From: Streptomyces sp. ML-6
Lineage (GTDB): Bacteria > Actinomycetota > Actinomycetes > Streptomycetales > Streptomycetaceae
NCBI RefSeq assembly: GCF_030116705.1
Contig: NZ_JAOTIK010000005.1
Coordinates: forward strand, 27,363 to 91,362
Direction of reading: 5' to 3'
Length of the DNA: 64,000 bases
In this document: piece by piece, positions 46,867-54,648 of the stretch
How the letters are laid out: every line of letters begins with the position of its first letter
Numbering within the stretch: position 1 is the first letter of the stretch
The notes under the pieces: generated by a model
What the model was told of the DNA's origin: nothing
The model's database searches: none
What the model saw: only the letters and a program-made list of their open reading frames with translations
Program-made: the position numbers and the translations under genes

Positions 46867-47208
46867 GTGCCCAAGTACGACTTTCCCGACGATCTACGCG
46901 CAGCCCAGGCCGATCTCCTCGAGACCCGCGCCGCCTACGAGCAGTACGCCAAGAACCTCCCCTGGTCGGCCGAGCCGATGCCCGGCTGGGAGAGCGACAA
47001 GCAACTCCATAGCAGCTACCGATCCGGCAAGGCGGACAGTCCCGGCTACACCGAGGCACAGGCCGAGGAGGTCGCCCGCTTCCGCGCCCGGCTGCTGGAG
47101 CTCAGCATCGCCGTGTCCGCGCACCCCTTCTGGGACTCCGTTGACGCCAGCGACCGTGTCGAGGCCCGCATGGCGCTCAAGCACGCCCACGAGTCGGCCG
47201 AGGCGTAG
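46867..47208 (+). CDS. Hypothetical helical protein
   Basis: A 113-residue protein starting at GTG. The sequence is mostly helical and charged (DLRAAQADLLETRAAYEQYAKNLPW; EAQAEEVARFRARLLELSIAVSAHPFWDSV). About 140 bases upstream hold its leader. It is followed after 2 bases by another small gene. The family is not recognised. Confidence 0.62.
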   Translation: MPKYDFPDDLRAAQADLLETRAAYEQYAKNLPWSAEPMPGWESDKQLHSSYRSGKADSPGYTEAQAEEVARFRARLLELSIAVSAHPFWDSVDASDRVEARMALKHAHESAEA

Positions 47209-47210
47209 CC

Positions 47211-47540
47211 ATGTCCGGCGGCATATCCGACCTGGACAAGAACAGGGCCCTGGCCGACTGGCTGGAGTGGCAGTTGCGTCAGGTCCGGGGCCGGATCCGG
47301 GAACTGGAGATCAAGGAGGAGCAGGAACGGCGGCGCCGGGAGCAGGCGCATGCCGCGCTGCGGTGGAAGATCCAGCCGCAGCGGTCCTCGTCGGCAGCTC
47401 TGGTGCACCGCGGGGACTGTGCCCTGTATCCGGTCGGGGGTGGATTCCTTGACCATGAGGAAGCGTTGATTGCGTTGGCGGAGCCTGACATCGAGGCGTG
47501 CCAGATCTGCAGGCTTGAGACGGGGCTGAGCAACGGGTAG
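47211..47540 (+). CDS. Coiled-coil protein with His/Cys end
   Basis: A 109-residue protein. The first 50 residues are a coiled coil (ADWLEWQLRQVRGRIRELEIKEEQERRRREQ). The rest contains LVHRGDCALY and ACQICRL, spaced like a metal-binding fold. This pairing occurs in Streptomyces plasmid and phage small proteins. The function is unknown. Confidence 0.63.
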   Translation: MSGGISDLDKNRALADWLEWQLRQVRGRIRELEIKEEQERRRREQAHAALRWKIQPQRSSSAALVHRGDCALYPVGGGFLDHEEALIALAEPDIEACQICRLETGLSNG

Positions 47541-47646
47541 GGCCGTTCGGGCCGCCGGGCGGTGGTCCGTGTGGGGCGAGTTCGTGGGTGGTCGTTGCGT
47601 TGGCCTGGGGTTTCTGATCGGTCGTCATTCTTTCGGGTGACCCCCC

Positions 47647-47676
47647 TTGGCATAATGCTGTACGTACGGCATTATG
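47647..47676 (+). promoter_or_regulatory. Promoter with near-perfect 26-bp palindrome
   Basis: TTGGCA and CATTAT, 17 bases apart, form a strong promoter by Streptomyces standards. Palindrome arms CATAATGC/GCATTATG (47651-47676) with a GTACGTAC core overlap both boxes, so a bound protein would block transcription. The HTH protein encoded 29 bases downstream is the likely binder. Confidence 0.72.
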
Positions 47677-47704
47677 GAGTTATCGCAAGGGAGAGGGGAA
47701 CCCG

Positions 47705-48238
47705 ATGAACACCACCGCCGCCGCCGAGACCGCCAAGGTCACCGTCGCCACCATCCGCGACTGGGCCCGCCGCGGCATCATCGCCGCGACCAAGACCGCC
47801 GGCCGGTGGGTCATCGACGCCGCCTCCCTCGCCCGCCGCATCGAGATCGGCGCCCGCCGCACCGCCCGCAAGGCCAAGAAGGTCGTCCTCACCGCCGACA
47901 ACATCAAGGCCATCGGCGGCAACGAGTGGATCCGCGGCGGCTACCACCGGATCTACCTCAACGACTGGCACCAGTACGCCGGCATCGAGGTCACCCGGTA
48001 CAACACCGGCAACATCTCCTCCGCCTCTCTCGGCGGCCGCGGCATCGCCAACGGCCGGGCCTACGGCCTTATCAACGCCGTCAGCAAGGTCTACTTCGAC
48101 GTCACCGACGGCCACCTGTACGTCCAGCACCACGGTGCTGACGCCTACGAGATCCGCTACCTGAACGGCGAGCGCAACCAGGTCAACCTCGTCGCCCGGA
48201 TCTCCGCCGGCGTCCGCGCCGCCGTCGCCGCCCTCTGA
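47705..48238 (+). CDS. HTH-containing protein, probably autoregulated
   Basis: A 177-residue protein. The N-terminus (AAAETAKVTVATIRDWARRGIIAATKTAGRWVIDAASLARRIE) is a MerR/Xis-type HTH. A basic stretch and a beta-rich C-terminal domain follow (YHRIYLNDWHQYAGIEVTRYNTGNISSASLGG). GGGAGAGGGG precedes the ATG. The palindrome over its promoter suggests negative autoregulation. The C-terminal domain is not recognised. Confidence 0.72.
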   Translation: MNTTAAAETAKVTVATIRDWARRGIIAATKTAGRWVIDAASLARRIEIGARRTARKAKKVVLTADNIKAIGGNEWIRGGYHRIYLNDWHQYAGIEVTRYNTGNISSASLGGRGIANGRAYGLINAVSKVYFDVTDGHLYVQHHGADAYEIRYLNGERNQVNLVARISAGVRAAVAAL

Positions 48239-48269
48239 CAGACCACTCATCCCGAAGGAGAACACCCTC

Positions 48270-48833
48270 ATGACCACGACCACCAGCTACGGCACCTGGA
48301 CCAACCGCGTCAGCACCTACAGCACCAGCCCCGACGCCGACGTCCTCGACTTCATCAACGGCGGCGACCCCGAGTGGCGGGACCTGCTGGAAGCATCCGG
48401 GGCCCTGGATGACATCAAGCGGGCCTACCGTGCCGCGATCGAGGACGCGCTCCCGGCCGACGTGTCGCTGTGCGGGGACGAGTTCATCGGCCCCTGGGAG
48501 CCCGAGGACGGCGAGTTCGACGACTACCCCACCGACGAGCGCGGCAGCCTGGACATCGCCGCCTGCGTCGAGGACATCGACCTGGGGGAGATCGTCGACC
48601 ACTACGACCCGCTCACTCTGGAGGACATCGGACGGGACGAGCTGCAGTCGACGGCGAAGGAGCCGGCCAAGGCCGCGTCTCGCACCATGTCCCGCCTCGG
48701 CGTGAAGGCGTTCTACCACGGGCCGAACGCGGAGTCGGGTCGCATCCAGTCCTACTACCGTGCCGGTGAGGTCCGGGAAGCCCTGGCCAAGCGCCCGGGG
48801 AAGGGCAACCGCACCGAGAGGACCACGGCGTGA
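48270..48833 (+). CDS. Hypothetical acidic protein
   Basis: A 187-residue protein with CGAAGGAGAA before the ATG. The middle is strongly acidic (EPEDGEFDDYPTDERG, VEDIDLGEIVDHYDPLTLEDIG), and the C-terminus is basic. It follows the HTH gene and probably belongs to the same message. Acidic DNA-mimic character is possible but unproven. It overlaps the next gene at its stop. Confidence 0.62.
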   Translation: MTTTTSYGTWTNRVSTYSTSPDADVLDFINGGDPEWRDLLEASGALDDIKRAYRAAIEDALPADVSLCGDEFIGPWEPEDGEFDDYPTDERGSLDIAACVEDIDLGEIVDHYDPLTLEDIGRDELQSTAKEPAKAASRTMSRLGVKAFYHGPNAESGRIQSYYRAGEVREALAKRPGKGNRTERTTA

Positions 48834-49702
48834 CGGTCCGGCCATCGCAGCTCCCGCGGCTGCGACGACAGACGCTACGACACCTCAACGACTCCAGTTA
48901 CCCGCTGCGCGCGAAAACCGGTCAGGACGTCACCAAGGGCCTGGACGCGCTGGCTTCCAGCATGGAGGTGGGCGATCTGTTCTGGGTCGGGCAGGACATG
49001 GCAGCTCTGGCCATGCACTCGGGCGGGCAGCTGGCCGCCGCCCGGTGGGCGACCGCGGACCGGCCTTCCCCCTGCGGCCTGCTGTTCTGGGAAGACGGCA
49101 TCGGGCACATGGACGCCCAGGGGGTGCAGATCCCGGTCGAGGCGTGTGCGTGGGGCCCTTACGAGGGCGAGATGCTGCTCTGGCTGCTGATGTCCCGCAG
49201 CCGGCTTGCCTCCGAAGTGGAGAGGATCGGCCGCTACACGGTCGTCACGGAACAGATTCCGCCGCTGATCCCGATCTACGGGGCGACCATCCCGATCACC
49301 ACGGAACCGCTGTCGCTCGCGGAAATCGACCCGCAGCTTCCGCAGCCGGTGGTGGCGGCACTGGCGGCTGCGTGGCTGATGATGCAGCAGCCACTGCTCA
49401 TCGACCGGACGCGGGAGCGCGCGGACAAGCCCACCGCCAGGGCCTACGCCCGGGACGGACTTCGTGCCCCCGAGGTGAGCATCGTGGACCTGCGCCGCCA
49501 GTACACCCCGCAGGACCGTGACCCGGATGCGGGAACCGGCGGCCAGCGCTTCCGGCACCGGTGGGTGGTCTCCGGGCACTGGCGGAACGCCTGGCGACCG
49601 TCTGTTCAGGAGCACCGGAAGGTTTGGGTGCCAGCGCATATCAAGGGACCCGAGGGGGCTCCTCTGTTGAAAACAGAGCAGGTCAATGTATGGCGCCGAT
49701 GA
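48830..49702 (+). CDS. Hypothetical protein of actinobacterial phages/plasmids
   Basis: A 290-residue protein starting at GTG. The N-terminal half is beta-rich (GDLFWVGQDMAALAMHSGG; PCGLLFWEDGIGHMDAQGVQIPVEACAWGP). The C-terminus (RFRHRWVVSGHWRNAWRPSVQEHRKVWVPAHIKGPEGAPLL) is a pattern seen in hypothetical proteins of actinobacterial mobile elements. The function is unknown. A hairpin ends the operon right after its stop. Confidence 0.65.
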   Translation: MTVRPSQLPRLRRQTLRHLNDSSYPLRAKTGQDVTKGLDALASSMEVGDLFWVGQDMAALAMHSGGQLAAARWATADRPSPCGLLFWEDGIGHMDAQGVQIPVEACAWGPYEGEMLLWLLMSRSRLASEVERIGRYTVVTEQIPPLIPIYGATIPITTEPLSLAEIDPQLPQPVVAALAAAWLMMQQPLLIDRTRERADKPTARAYARDGLRAPEVSIVDLRRQYTPQDRDPDAGTGGQRFRHRWVVSGHWRNAWRPSVQEHRKVWVPAHIKGPEGAPLLKTEQVNVWRR

Positions 49703-49736
49703 CCGGGCCCCGGCCCCAGGTGGTACGGGGCCCCGG
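49703..49736. terminator. Bidirectional terminator between convergent genes
   Basis: CCGGGCCCCG and CGGGGCCCCGG pair with one bulge across a loop of about 13 bases, between the rightward gene ending at 49702 and the leftward nuclease gene ending at 49747. Confidence 0.72.
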
Positions 49737-49746
49737 CGGGTTCACG

Positions 49747-50487
49747 TTACGGTGCGACTTCGTACTTCACGACCGTGTCCGTGCAGTCCACCGCGAGCTT
49801 CTCCAGGGCGGCGCGTTCCTTGTCGTCCGCGGTGAGCTTCCAGCGGAGTTTCGTGGCGGTCCAGTCGGCGAGGTAGGTGCACTGCGCGGACTTCGCCGGC
49901 GGCATCCATTCGCTCGGGTCCTTGTCGGCCTTGGACCGGTTCGTCTTCGCGGTCACTGCGACGAGGCTACGGTCGGCGTCCAGGTCGTTGGCGTAGCGCA
50001 TGCGCCGGTCCGCGTCCCACGCCGAGGCGCCGCTGTCCCAGGCCTCCGCCAGCGGGACCATGTGGTCGATGTCGAGCTTGCCCGCCGCGGTGACCGTGGC
50101 CTCGTCGTAGTACGACAGCCACTCACCTCCAGTCAGCGCGCACCGGGCACCCTGCTCCGGGGCCTTGACCGCTTCGGCGAGCAGGACCTCGTTGCGGGTC
50201 GAGCACGAGTCGCTGTCTTCGTCGATCCAGTGCTTGAAGCTGTCGCGCTTGTACCCGTCGCGTACCTCATCAGCGGCTGGGATCTTCGCGATGGATGCGG
50301 TGAGGGACAGGCCGCTTCCATCGGCCGGAGCGTCTGCGGCCGCAGAAGGGCTGGCCTCGGCGGAGGCACTGGCGGACGCGTCGGTTGAAGGCTTCGAGTC
50401 GGACTCGTTCGCGGCGCTGGGATTGCACGCGGTGAGCGAGGCCGCAAGCACGGCAGCGGCGATCGGGAGGAGGCGGCGTACGGACAC
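49747..50487 (-). CDS. Secreted HNH (DUF1524-like) nuclease lipoprotein
   Basis: A 246-residue protein starting at GTG after GGAG. A signal peptide with lipobox (RRLLPIAAAVLAASLTAC) indicates a membrane-anchored extracytoplasmic lipoprotein. A Ser/Ala/Asp-rich linker follows. The catalytic part contains LDIDHMVPLAEAWDSGASAWDADRRMRYANDLDADRSLVAVTAKTNRSKADKDPSEWMPP, the HNH/DUF1524 signature of GmrSD-related and secreted nucleases. It could cut extracellular DNA such as incoming phage or competitor DNA. Confidence 0.85.
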   Translation of the reverse strand: MSVRRLLPIAAAVLAASLTACNPSAANESDSKPSTDASASASAEASPSAAADAPADGSGLSLTASIAKIPAADEVRDGYKRDSFKHWIDEDSDSCSTRNEVLLAEAVKAPEQGARCALTGGEWLSYYDEATVTAAGKLDIDHMVPLAEAWDSGASAWDADRRMRYANDLDADRSLVAVTAKTNRSKADKDPSEWMPPAKSAQCTYLADWTATKLRWKLTADDKERAALEKLAVDCTDTVVKYEVAP

Positions 50488-50658
50488 AGAGGTCTCCAGC
50501 TTGGTCGGGGCTGATGAGCCTCCATGATCCCAGCTGGTAATGGGAGCCTGACAGGCGGTCATGTGTGCTGGTCGTCGCCCGGCGGTGGCATCGGCTTCGA
50601 GGTGAGGTCACCGCCGGGCTGGTACAGCGTCGCACGAGGGTCTGACAACGGCTGGGGT

Positions 50659-51702
50659 TCAGGCGTGCCAGGTGCCGCGGATGGCCGCGGTGGTGAAGCC
50701 AGGGCCGAAGGCGACGAGGAGTCCTTCTGTTCCGGGTGCCGGCGGGGTGGTGTGTGTGCGGGCGAGGACATCGAGCACCGATGCGCCGCCGAGGTTCCCG
50801 TTCTCGGCGAGGGACGCGTAGGAGTGGTGGGCGTCGATGTCGTCGAGGCCGACGGCGGTGGCTACGTCGTGGATGATGCCGGGGCTGCCGGGGTGGATGA
50901 CCGCGAAGTCGAGGAGGGTGTCGGCGCCCAGCCAGTTGAGGACGGCGGGTATGGCCTGGGCGGCGGTGGTGGGGGCGCGGCGGTCGGAGTCGAAGTGCAC
51001 GCCCGTCTTGTCGATGCGGCCTTGGTAGCGGTCGAGGCTTCCGGGAAGCCAGTGCTCGAAGGTGTCGTCGATTCGGAGGCCGGGCTCGAGCTGGTGGCCG
51101 GTGACGAGGGCCGCGGCGGCGGAGTCACCGAACAGCGCCTTGTAGATCATCGACGGGACCGATGTGTCGGCGTGGTTGTACGTCGTCGACAGAGCCTCTG
51201 TGACGACGACGAGGGCGACGTCGTCGGGGCGTGCGGTGATCTGGTCGGTGGCCCGGATGAGGGACTGGGCGCCGCCGGCGCAGGCGAGGGTCGTCATGGG
51301 GATGCGGCGGATGGTCGGGCGGAGGCCGAGGGCGTGGATGAGGCGCACGTCGAGGTTGGGGACGGCCCAGCCGGTGGCGTGGGAGGTGACGATCGTGTCG
51401 ATCTGGTCGGGGTGGAGGCCGGCTGCGGTGATGGCGCGGGTGGCGGCGTCGGTGGCCATGGCCAGGCAGTCCTCGAACGCGGCGGTGGTGCGTTCGTGAA
51501 CGTCGGCGTTCCCGGCGACGGTGGGGGAGTTCAGGGTTCTGGTGAAGTGTCTGCTGTCGACGCCGCAGTTCTGTATGGCTCGGAGGATGACGGGAAGGCG
51601 GGGGTGGTCGGGGTGGTGGGTGCGGATGTCGTCGAGGATTTCGTCGGTGGTGACTTTGTGGGCGGGGAGTACGACGTGGGGGGCGGTGACGTGGGCGGGC
51701 AC
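50659..51702 (-). CDS. Type III polyketide synthase (chalcone/stilbene synthase-like)
   Basis: A 347-residue type III PKS that would condense malonyl-CoA units on an acyl-CoA starter. The triad is Cys141 in TTLACAGGAQ, His270 in AVIHPGSPG and Asn303 in ENGNLGGAS; the His-Asn spacing of 33 equals that of chalcone synthase. GFGD-like FGDSAAA and FGPGFT loops are also present. The GTG start has GGAGGA. The gene is downstream of, and on the same strand as, an XRE/MmyB-like regulator, with a gap of 76 bases. Phage carriage is unusual. Confidence 0.9.
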   Translation of the reverse strand: MPAHVTAPHVVLPAHKVTTDEILDDIRTHHPDHPRLPVILRAIQNCGVDSRHFTRTLNSPTVAGNADVHERTTAAFEDCLAMATDAATRAITAAGLHPDQIDTIVTSHATGWAVPNLDVRLIHALGLRPTIRRIPMTTLACAGGAQSLIRATDQITARPDDVALVVVTEALSTTYNHADTSVPSMIYKALFGDSAAAALVTGHQLEPGLRIDDTFEHWLPGSLDRYQGRIDKTGVHFDSDRRAPTTAAQAIPAVLNWLGADTLLDFAVIHPGSPGIIHDVATAVGLDDIDAHHSYASLAENGNLGGASVLDVLARTHTTPPAPGTEGLLVAFGPGFTTAAIRGTWHA

Positions 51703-51778
51703 GGGTCCTCCGCGGGGCCAGGGGGCAAGGGTTCGCCCAACCTAGCCCCGGGTGGCTGAAACGCTGCCCCTGGCTGGT

Positions 51779-52633
51779 TTACGTGGGGTTGGTGGGGTCC
51801 GTGATGCGGGTGTGGTCGCAGCGGAGGACCTGGCGCGGCACGGTGCGGCGGGGGCCTTGCCGGAACACGAGGATCATGAGGCGGGCGCCGGGGCTGGAGT
51901 CCGGGGACGCGGAGCACATGGTCACCCACCCGGGCCCGTGCACGGGGTGGTTCATGGGGCGTTCGTCGCCGTCGGGGTGGTTCACGACACCGATCCCGGG
52001 GGCCTCGTACAGGGGGCCGGCGACCGGGTCGTTGAGGATGTCCTGCTCGAGCTGCTGGAGGCAGGGGTCTCGGCGGGCGGCGAGCGCGGCCCGCAGCTGG
52101 GGCAGGACGCGGGGCGCCCACGCGTTCGCCCAGTCCGCGAGGACGGTACGGGCCTCGCCGGACAGGCACATCCACCGCAGGAGGTTCTCCGGCACCCGGC
52201 GGGAGGGGAACATGCCGGTCAGGGACTGGTTGTGGGCGAGGATGTGCCACGCCGCGTCGGACACGTACGCCATGTGCCCGACTCCGTCGACGGCTTCCTG
52301 CCACGCCCCGGTGACCTGGTACCCGGACTCGGGGCGGAGCGGTGCGGGCGGGTCCTGCTCGAGGGCGTACCGGTGGAGCATGACCCATTCGTGTTCGTCG
52401 AGGCGGTAGAGGGTTGCGAGGTCGCGCAGGAGGTCGGCCGGGGGGTTGGGGTAGCGGCCGGTCTCGAGGCGGTTGCAGGTGTGGATGCCGCGTCCGAGGA
52501 GCTGGTCGACCTGTTGTTGGGACAGGCCGGCGGCGCGGCGGCCCTGCCCGGTGGGACGGGTGAGGCCGACGGATTCCGGGGTGATGCGGGCGCGCCGGTC
52601 TCTCAGGAACTGACGTAGCGACTTTTTGTGCAT
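51779..52633 (-). CDS. XRE-family regulator with MmyB-like ligand-binding domain
   Basis: A 284-residue regulator. The HTH (residues about 25-80: GLSQQQVDQLLGRGIHTCNRLETGRYPNPPADLLRDLATLYRLDEHEWVMLHRYAL) is followed by an MmyB-type domain (DAAWHILAHNQSLTGMFP; NLLRWMCLSGEARTVLADWA; YEAPGIGVVNHPDGDERPMNHP). Related MmyB domains have been reported to bind fatty-acid-like ligands. A 14-bp palindrome overlaps its start codon, suggesting autoregulation. It probably controls the polyketide synthase gene that follows. Confidence 0.85.
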   Translation of the reverse strand: MHKKSLRQFLRDRRARITPESVGLTRPTGQGRRAAGLSQQQVDQLLGRGIHTCNRLETGRYPNPPADLLRDLATLYRLDEHEWVMLHRYALEQDPPAPLRPESGYQVTGAWQEAVDGVGHMAYVSDAAWHILAHNQSLTGMFPSRRVPENLLRWMCLSGEARTVLADWANAWAPRVLPQLRAALAARRDPCLQQLEQDILNDPVAGPLYEAPGIGVVNHPDGDERPMNHPVHGPGWVTMCSASPDSSPGARLMILVFRQGPRRTVPRQVLRCDHTRITDPTNPT

Positions 52634-52645
52634 TGTGTAGACAAT
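52632..52645. promoter_or_regulatory. Inverted repeat over regulator start
   Basis: ATTGT/ACAAT arms with GTAG between overlap the ATG of the XRE regulator. The next 80 bases upstream are AT-rich, as expected for a promoter. Likely autoregulatory operator. Confidence 0.5.
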
Positions 52646-52767
52646 CCCCCCGTGGTGTTGCCGTGTTGAACCCGTCGGAGTCTAAATAGTCATGCCGGGT
52701 TTCGTAATAAAAAGTGCCCGAAGATTTCCGGGGTGAGTGTGCGTCATGATGTGCGGGACGCGGTCAC

Positions 52768-52790
52768 GACCAGCAGGTTTCCTGCTGGTC
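52768..52790. terminator. Tight 10-bp hairpin in a gene-free stretch
   Basis: GACCAGCAGG/CCTGCTGGTC with loop TTT. It lies within 52646-52973, which has no convincing gene, between the leftward small-gene cluster and the regulator. It is positioned to end the cluster's transcript. Confidence 0.62.
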
Positions 52791-52973
52791 GGCCGGTTTG
52801 ATTTGCCGCAGTACGGGAGCCGCACATCCCGTGGCACAGGTACTGGGGTGAGCGTGAGAGCGGTGCCGGTATTCCGATGTGTGTGGTCGGAAACTTCGCA
52901 GCCTGGCACTGTTCGCGCTCTCCCTGCCATTCTCCCCAAGGCTTTGGGTTGAGATTTACGGACCGTCAGATAT

Positions 52974-53081
52974 TCACGGCTTACCGTCAGGCCGGACCCC
53001 GGTGTGCGGCCCGTCGAGGGCTCGGGTGATCTCGCATGGCCACGGCTGGCCGCAGTTGTTACAGGTGCAGCAGGTGGTCAC
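52974..53081 (-). CDS. 35-residue cysteine-rich microprotein
   Basis: A short leftward frame starting at GTG. Its product begins TTCCTCNNCGQPWPCEITRA after the initiator and ends with a basic tail, with cysteines spaced for zinc. It overlaps a 13-codon frame from the ATG at 53100. It is the last member of the leftward small-gene cluster. The cysteine spacing supports coding. Confidence 0.5.
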   Translation of the reverse strand: MTTCCTCNNCGQPWPCEITRALDGPHTGVRPDGKP

Positions 53082-53096
53082 GGTCGCTTCGGTCGC

Positions 53097-53378
53097 TCAT
53101 CGGGTCGTCTCCTCGCTGGTGTGGTCGGTGCGGATATGGAGGGGCGGAGACTTCGGCAGGGGCGGGTCGTAGCGGTGTCGCCACGCGTGGAGGGTGCCGA
53201 CGGGGTCGGTGAGCATCAGCAGGGCGAAGAGGGTGGCTTGTCGGGGGCGGCTGGTCCATCGGCCGAGGTGGAAGCGGAGTTGCCAGTTGGTCCATTCGGC
53301 GAGGCGGCCGTAGGGCTGCCAGCGGCCAAGCCCGTACCCGGCAATGAGCGCGGCCAGGACGGCAAGAGTGAGGCTCAT
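53097..53378 (-). CDS. Small membrane-associated protein
   Basis: A 93-residue protein. An N-terminal hydrophobic segment (SLTLAVLAALIAGYGLGRW) is followed by a basic region (RLAEWTNWQLRFHLGRWTSRPRQ) and a second weak hydrophobic stretch. The C-terminus ends in SEETTR, echoing the TEEPxR ends of neighbouring genes. It overlaps its neighbour by 4 bases. Confidence 0.65.
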   Translation of the reverse strand: MSLTLAVLAALIAGYGLGRWQPYGRLAEWTNWQLRFHLGRWTSRPRQATLFALLMLTDPVGTLHAWRHRYDPPLPKSPPLHIRTDHTSEETTR

Positions 53379-53848
53379 CGGGTCGGCTCCTCGGTGGTTC
53401 GCCACGCGGCGGGGTCGTGCTTGTGGTTGCGGTCAGGCAGGACGATGGGGTCGCGGCGCATGGCGTAGCCGATGACCGTGCCGGGGCGCAGGTGTGGGTT
53501 GCCAGCAGATGTGCCGGTGCAGTCGTCGGCGGGTCCGCATGCGTCGCCGTGGTGGCGGCCGTGCTGGCAGCGGTCGAGGTCGGCGAGGATCCCGACCCAC
53601 GGGCAGTTGGCATCAGTATGTTCCGGCTCAGCCGCCGTGGTGGTGGGCTGTGTGCGGTCGAGGGCATGCTCGATGCCTGCCATGGTGGTGGCGACCTTGG
53701 CGTGCAGTGGGGAGTACATGACGCGGTCCGAGCAGTGGAGGGCGGCGTTCATCTCGGCGTGCCGGGCAAGGTGTTGCTCCGCCGCGTCAAGGGCTTGGTA
53801 CGCCTTCTCCAGTTCGCGGCGCAGGTCAGTGATGGTCGGGTCAGTCAT
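53375..53848 (-). CDS. Hypothetical protein with coiled coil and Cys/His centre
   Basis: A 157-residue protein. The start follows an upstream stop by ATGA overlap. Residues 5-50 are helical (DLRRELEKAYQALDAAEQHLARHAEMNAAL). The centre has DRCQHGRHHGDACGPADDCTGTS, typical of Streptomyces phage small proteins. The C-terminus ends RTTEEPTR, part of the reiterated junction. Function unknown. Confidence 0.67.
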   Translation of the reverse strand: MTDPTITDLRRELEKAYQALDAAEQHLARHAEMNAALHCSDRVMYSPLHAKVATTMAGIEHALDRTQPTTTAAEPEHTDANCPWVGILADLDRCQHGRHHGDACGPADDCTGTSAGNPHLRPGTVIGYAMRRDPIVLPDRNHKHDPAAWRTTEEPTR

Positions 53849-54051
53849 CAGGTCGGCTCCTTGGTGGCGCAGTCGGGGCAGAGGTCGCGGCCGCCGGGTC
53901 GGGTCTTCCAGCCGTCTCGGCGTCCGTCGGCGCGTACCTGCCGGGCGGTCCGGGACGTGAACTGGGCGCGCACGGCGGCGTTGCACGGGCAGCCGTCGCG
54001 GCCGGAGGGCCCGTCGCAGGCGATCTCGACACCCAGCGGGTGGGCGCTCAT
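53848..54051 (-). CDS. Small zinc-motif protein
   Basis: A 67-residue protein beginning SAHPLGVEIACDGPSGRD after the initiator. Cysteines in EIACDGPSGRDGCPC and DLCPDC suit a metal site. It ends KEPT, the junction motif. ATGA overlaps at both ends show tight coupling. The function is unknown. Confidence 0.65.
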   Translation of the reverse strand: MSAHPLGVEIACDGPSGRDGCPCNAAVRAQFTSRTARQVRADGRRDGWKTRPGGRDLCPDCATKEPT

Positions 54052-54329
54052 CGGCTCGGCTCCTCGGTCACGGCGGAACGCAGCTGCAGCGGCGGGGTGG
54101 TCGGCTTCTTGTTCGCCCCGGCACAGACCTTGCCGAGCCAGTCGCGGTGCATCGGCAGCCGCCCGTTCGTCAGCGGCTTGAACAGAGCTCGCATCCCCGC
54201 GGGGCTGGTGCACTTCTCTCGGGCCGGGCAGAGGACCATGCCGACTGCCCACTCCTGGTCGGTGAATCCGGTCTCCAGGTTGGCGCGCATCTGCTGCTCG
54301 CGGTCGGCGAGTTCGTGGGGCATAGTCAT
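54048..54329 (-). CDS. Small WhiB-like or zinc-motif protein
   Basis: A 93-residue protein. NLETGFTDQEWAVGMVLCPAREKCTSPAGMRALFKPLTNGRLPMHRDWLGKVCAGANKK contains three cysteines and a WhiB-reminiscent layout, but lacks a fourth clear cysteine. It ends AVTEEPSR. The start with ATGACTATG offers two close Met codons. The function is unknown. Confidence 0.63.
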   Translation of the reverse strand: MTMPHELADREQQMRANLETGFTDQEWAVGMVLCPAREKCTSPAGMRALFKPLTNGRLPMHRDWLGKVCAGANKKPTTPPLQLRSAVTEEPSR

Positions 54330-54616
54330 CGGCCCGGCTCCTCGGTCACGGCGGGGGCGGCCTGCTGCGCCTCGTCGGCCATGCGGCGGAGGCGGTCTGA
54401 TGCGCGGTACACGCCGCTGATCGTCTGCGGCAGCCGGGCCTCAGTGCCGATCACGTCGAGTACGGCATCGGCGGCCTCGCGGAGCACTGCGGCCCGGTGG
54501 GCGACGAAGTGTCCGGCGAGCAGGCGGCTGTACTCGTCGCGATCGAGGTGCGCGGGGCAGATGCGGCGGATCATCTCGACGGCAGCGGCCTGGAGTTCGG
54601 CGGCGGGCGTGCTCAT
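54326..54616 (-). CDS. Small helical protein
   Basis: A 96-residue protein (starting STPAAELQAAAVEMIRR after the initiator), helical throughout and ending AAPAVTEEPGR. Its first codons lie within a 36-bp sequence that is repeated exactly at the next gene junction. The function is unknown. Confidence 0.64.
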   Translation of the reverse strand: MSTPAAELQAAAVEMIRRICPAHLDRDEYSRLLAGHFVAHRAAVLREAADAVLDVIGTEARLPQTISGVYRASDRLRRMADEAQQAAPAVTEEPGR

Positions 54617-54648
54617 CGGCCCGGCTCCTCGGTCACGGCGGGGGCGGC
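54326..54648 (-). repeat. Reiterated 36-bp gene-junction sequence
   Basis: A 36-bp block is identical at 54326-54361 and 54613-54648, and a 29-base version with one change lies at 54048-54076; shorter forms occur at 53846 and 53375. Each spans the TEEPGR end of one gene, its stop and the ATG of the next. Confidence 0.8.

Noticed and set aside
52682..52939. 85-codon leftward open frame
   Set aside because: It crosses a perfect hairpin and has poor GC3 bias and no ribosome site.
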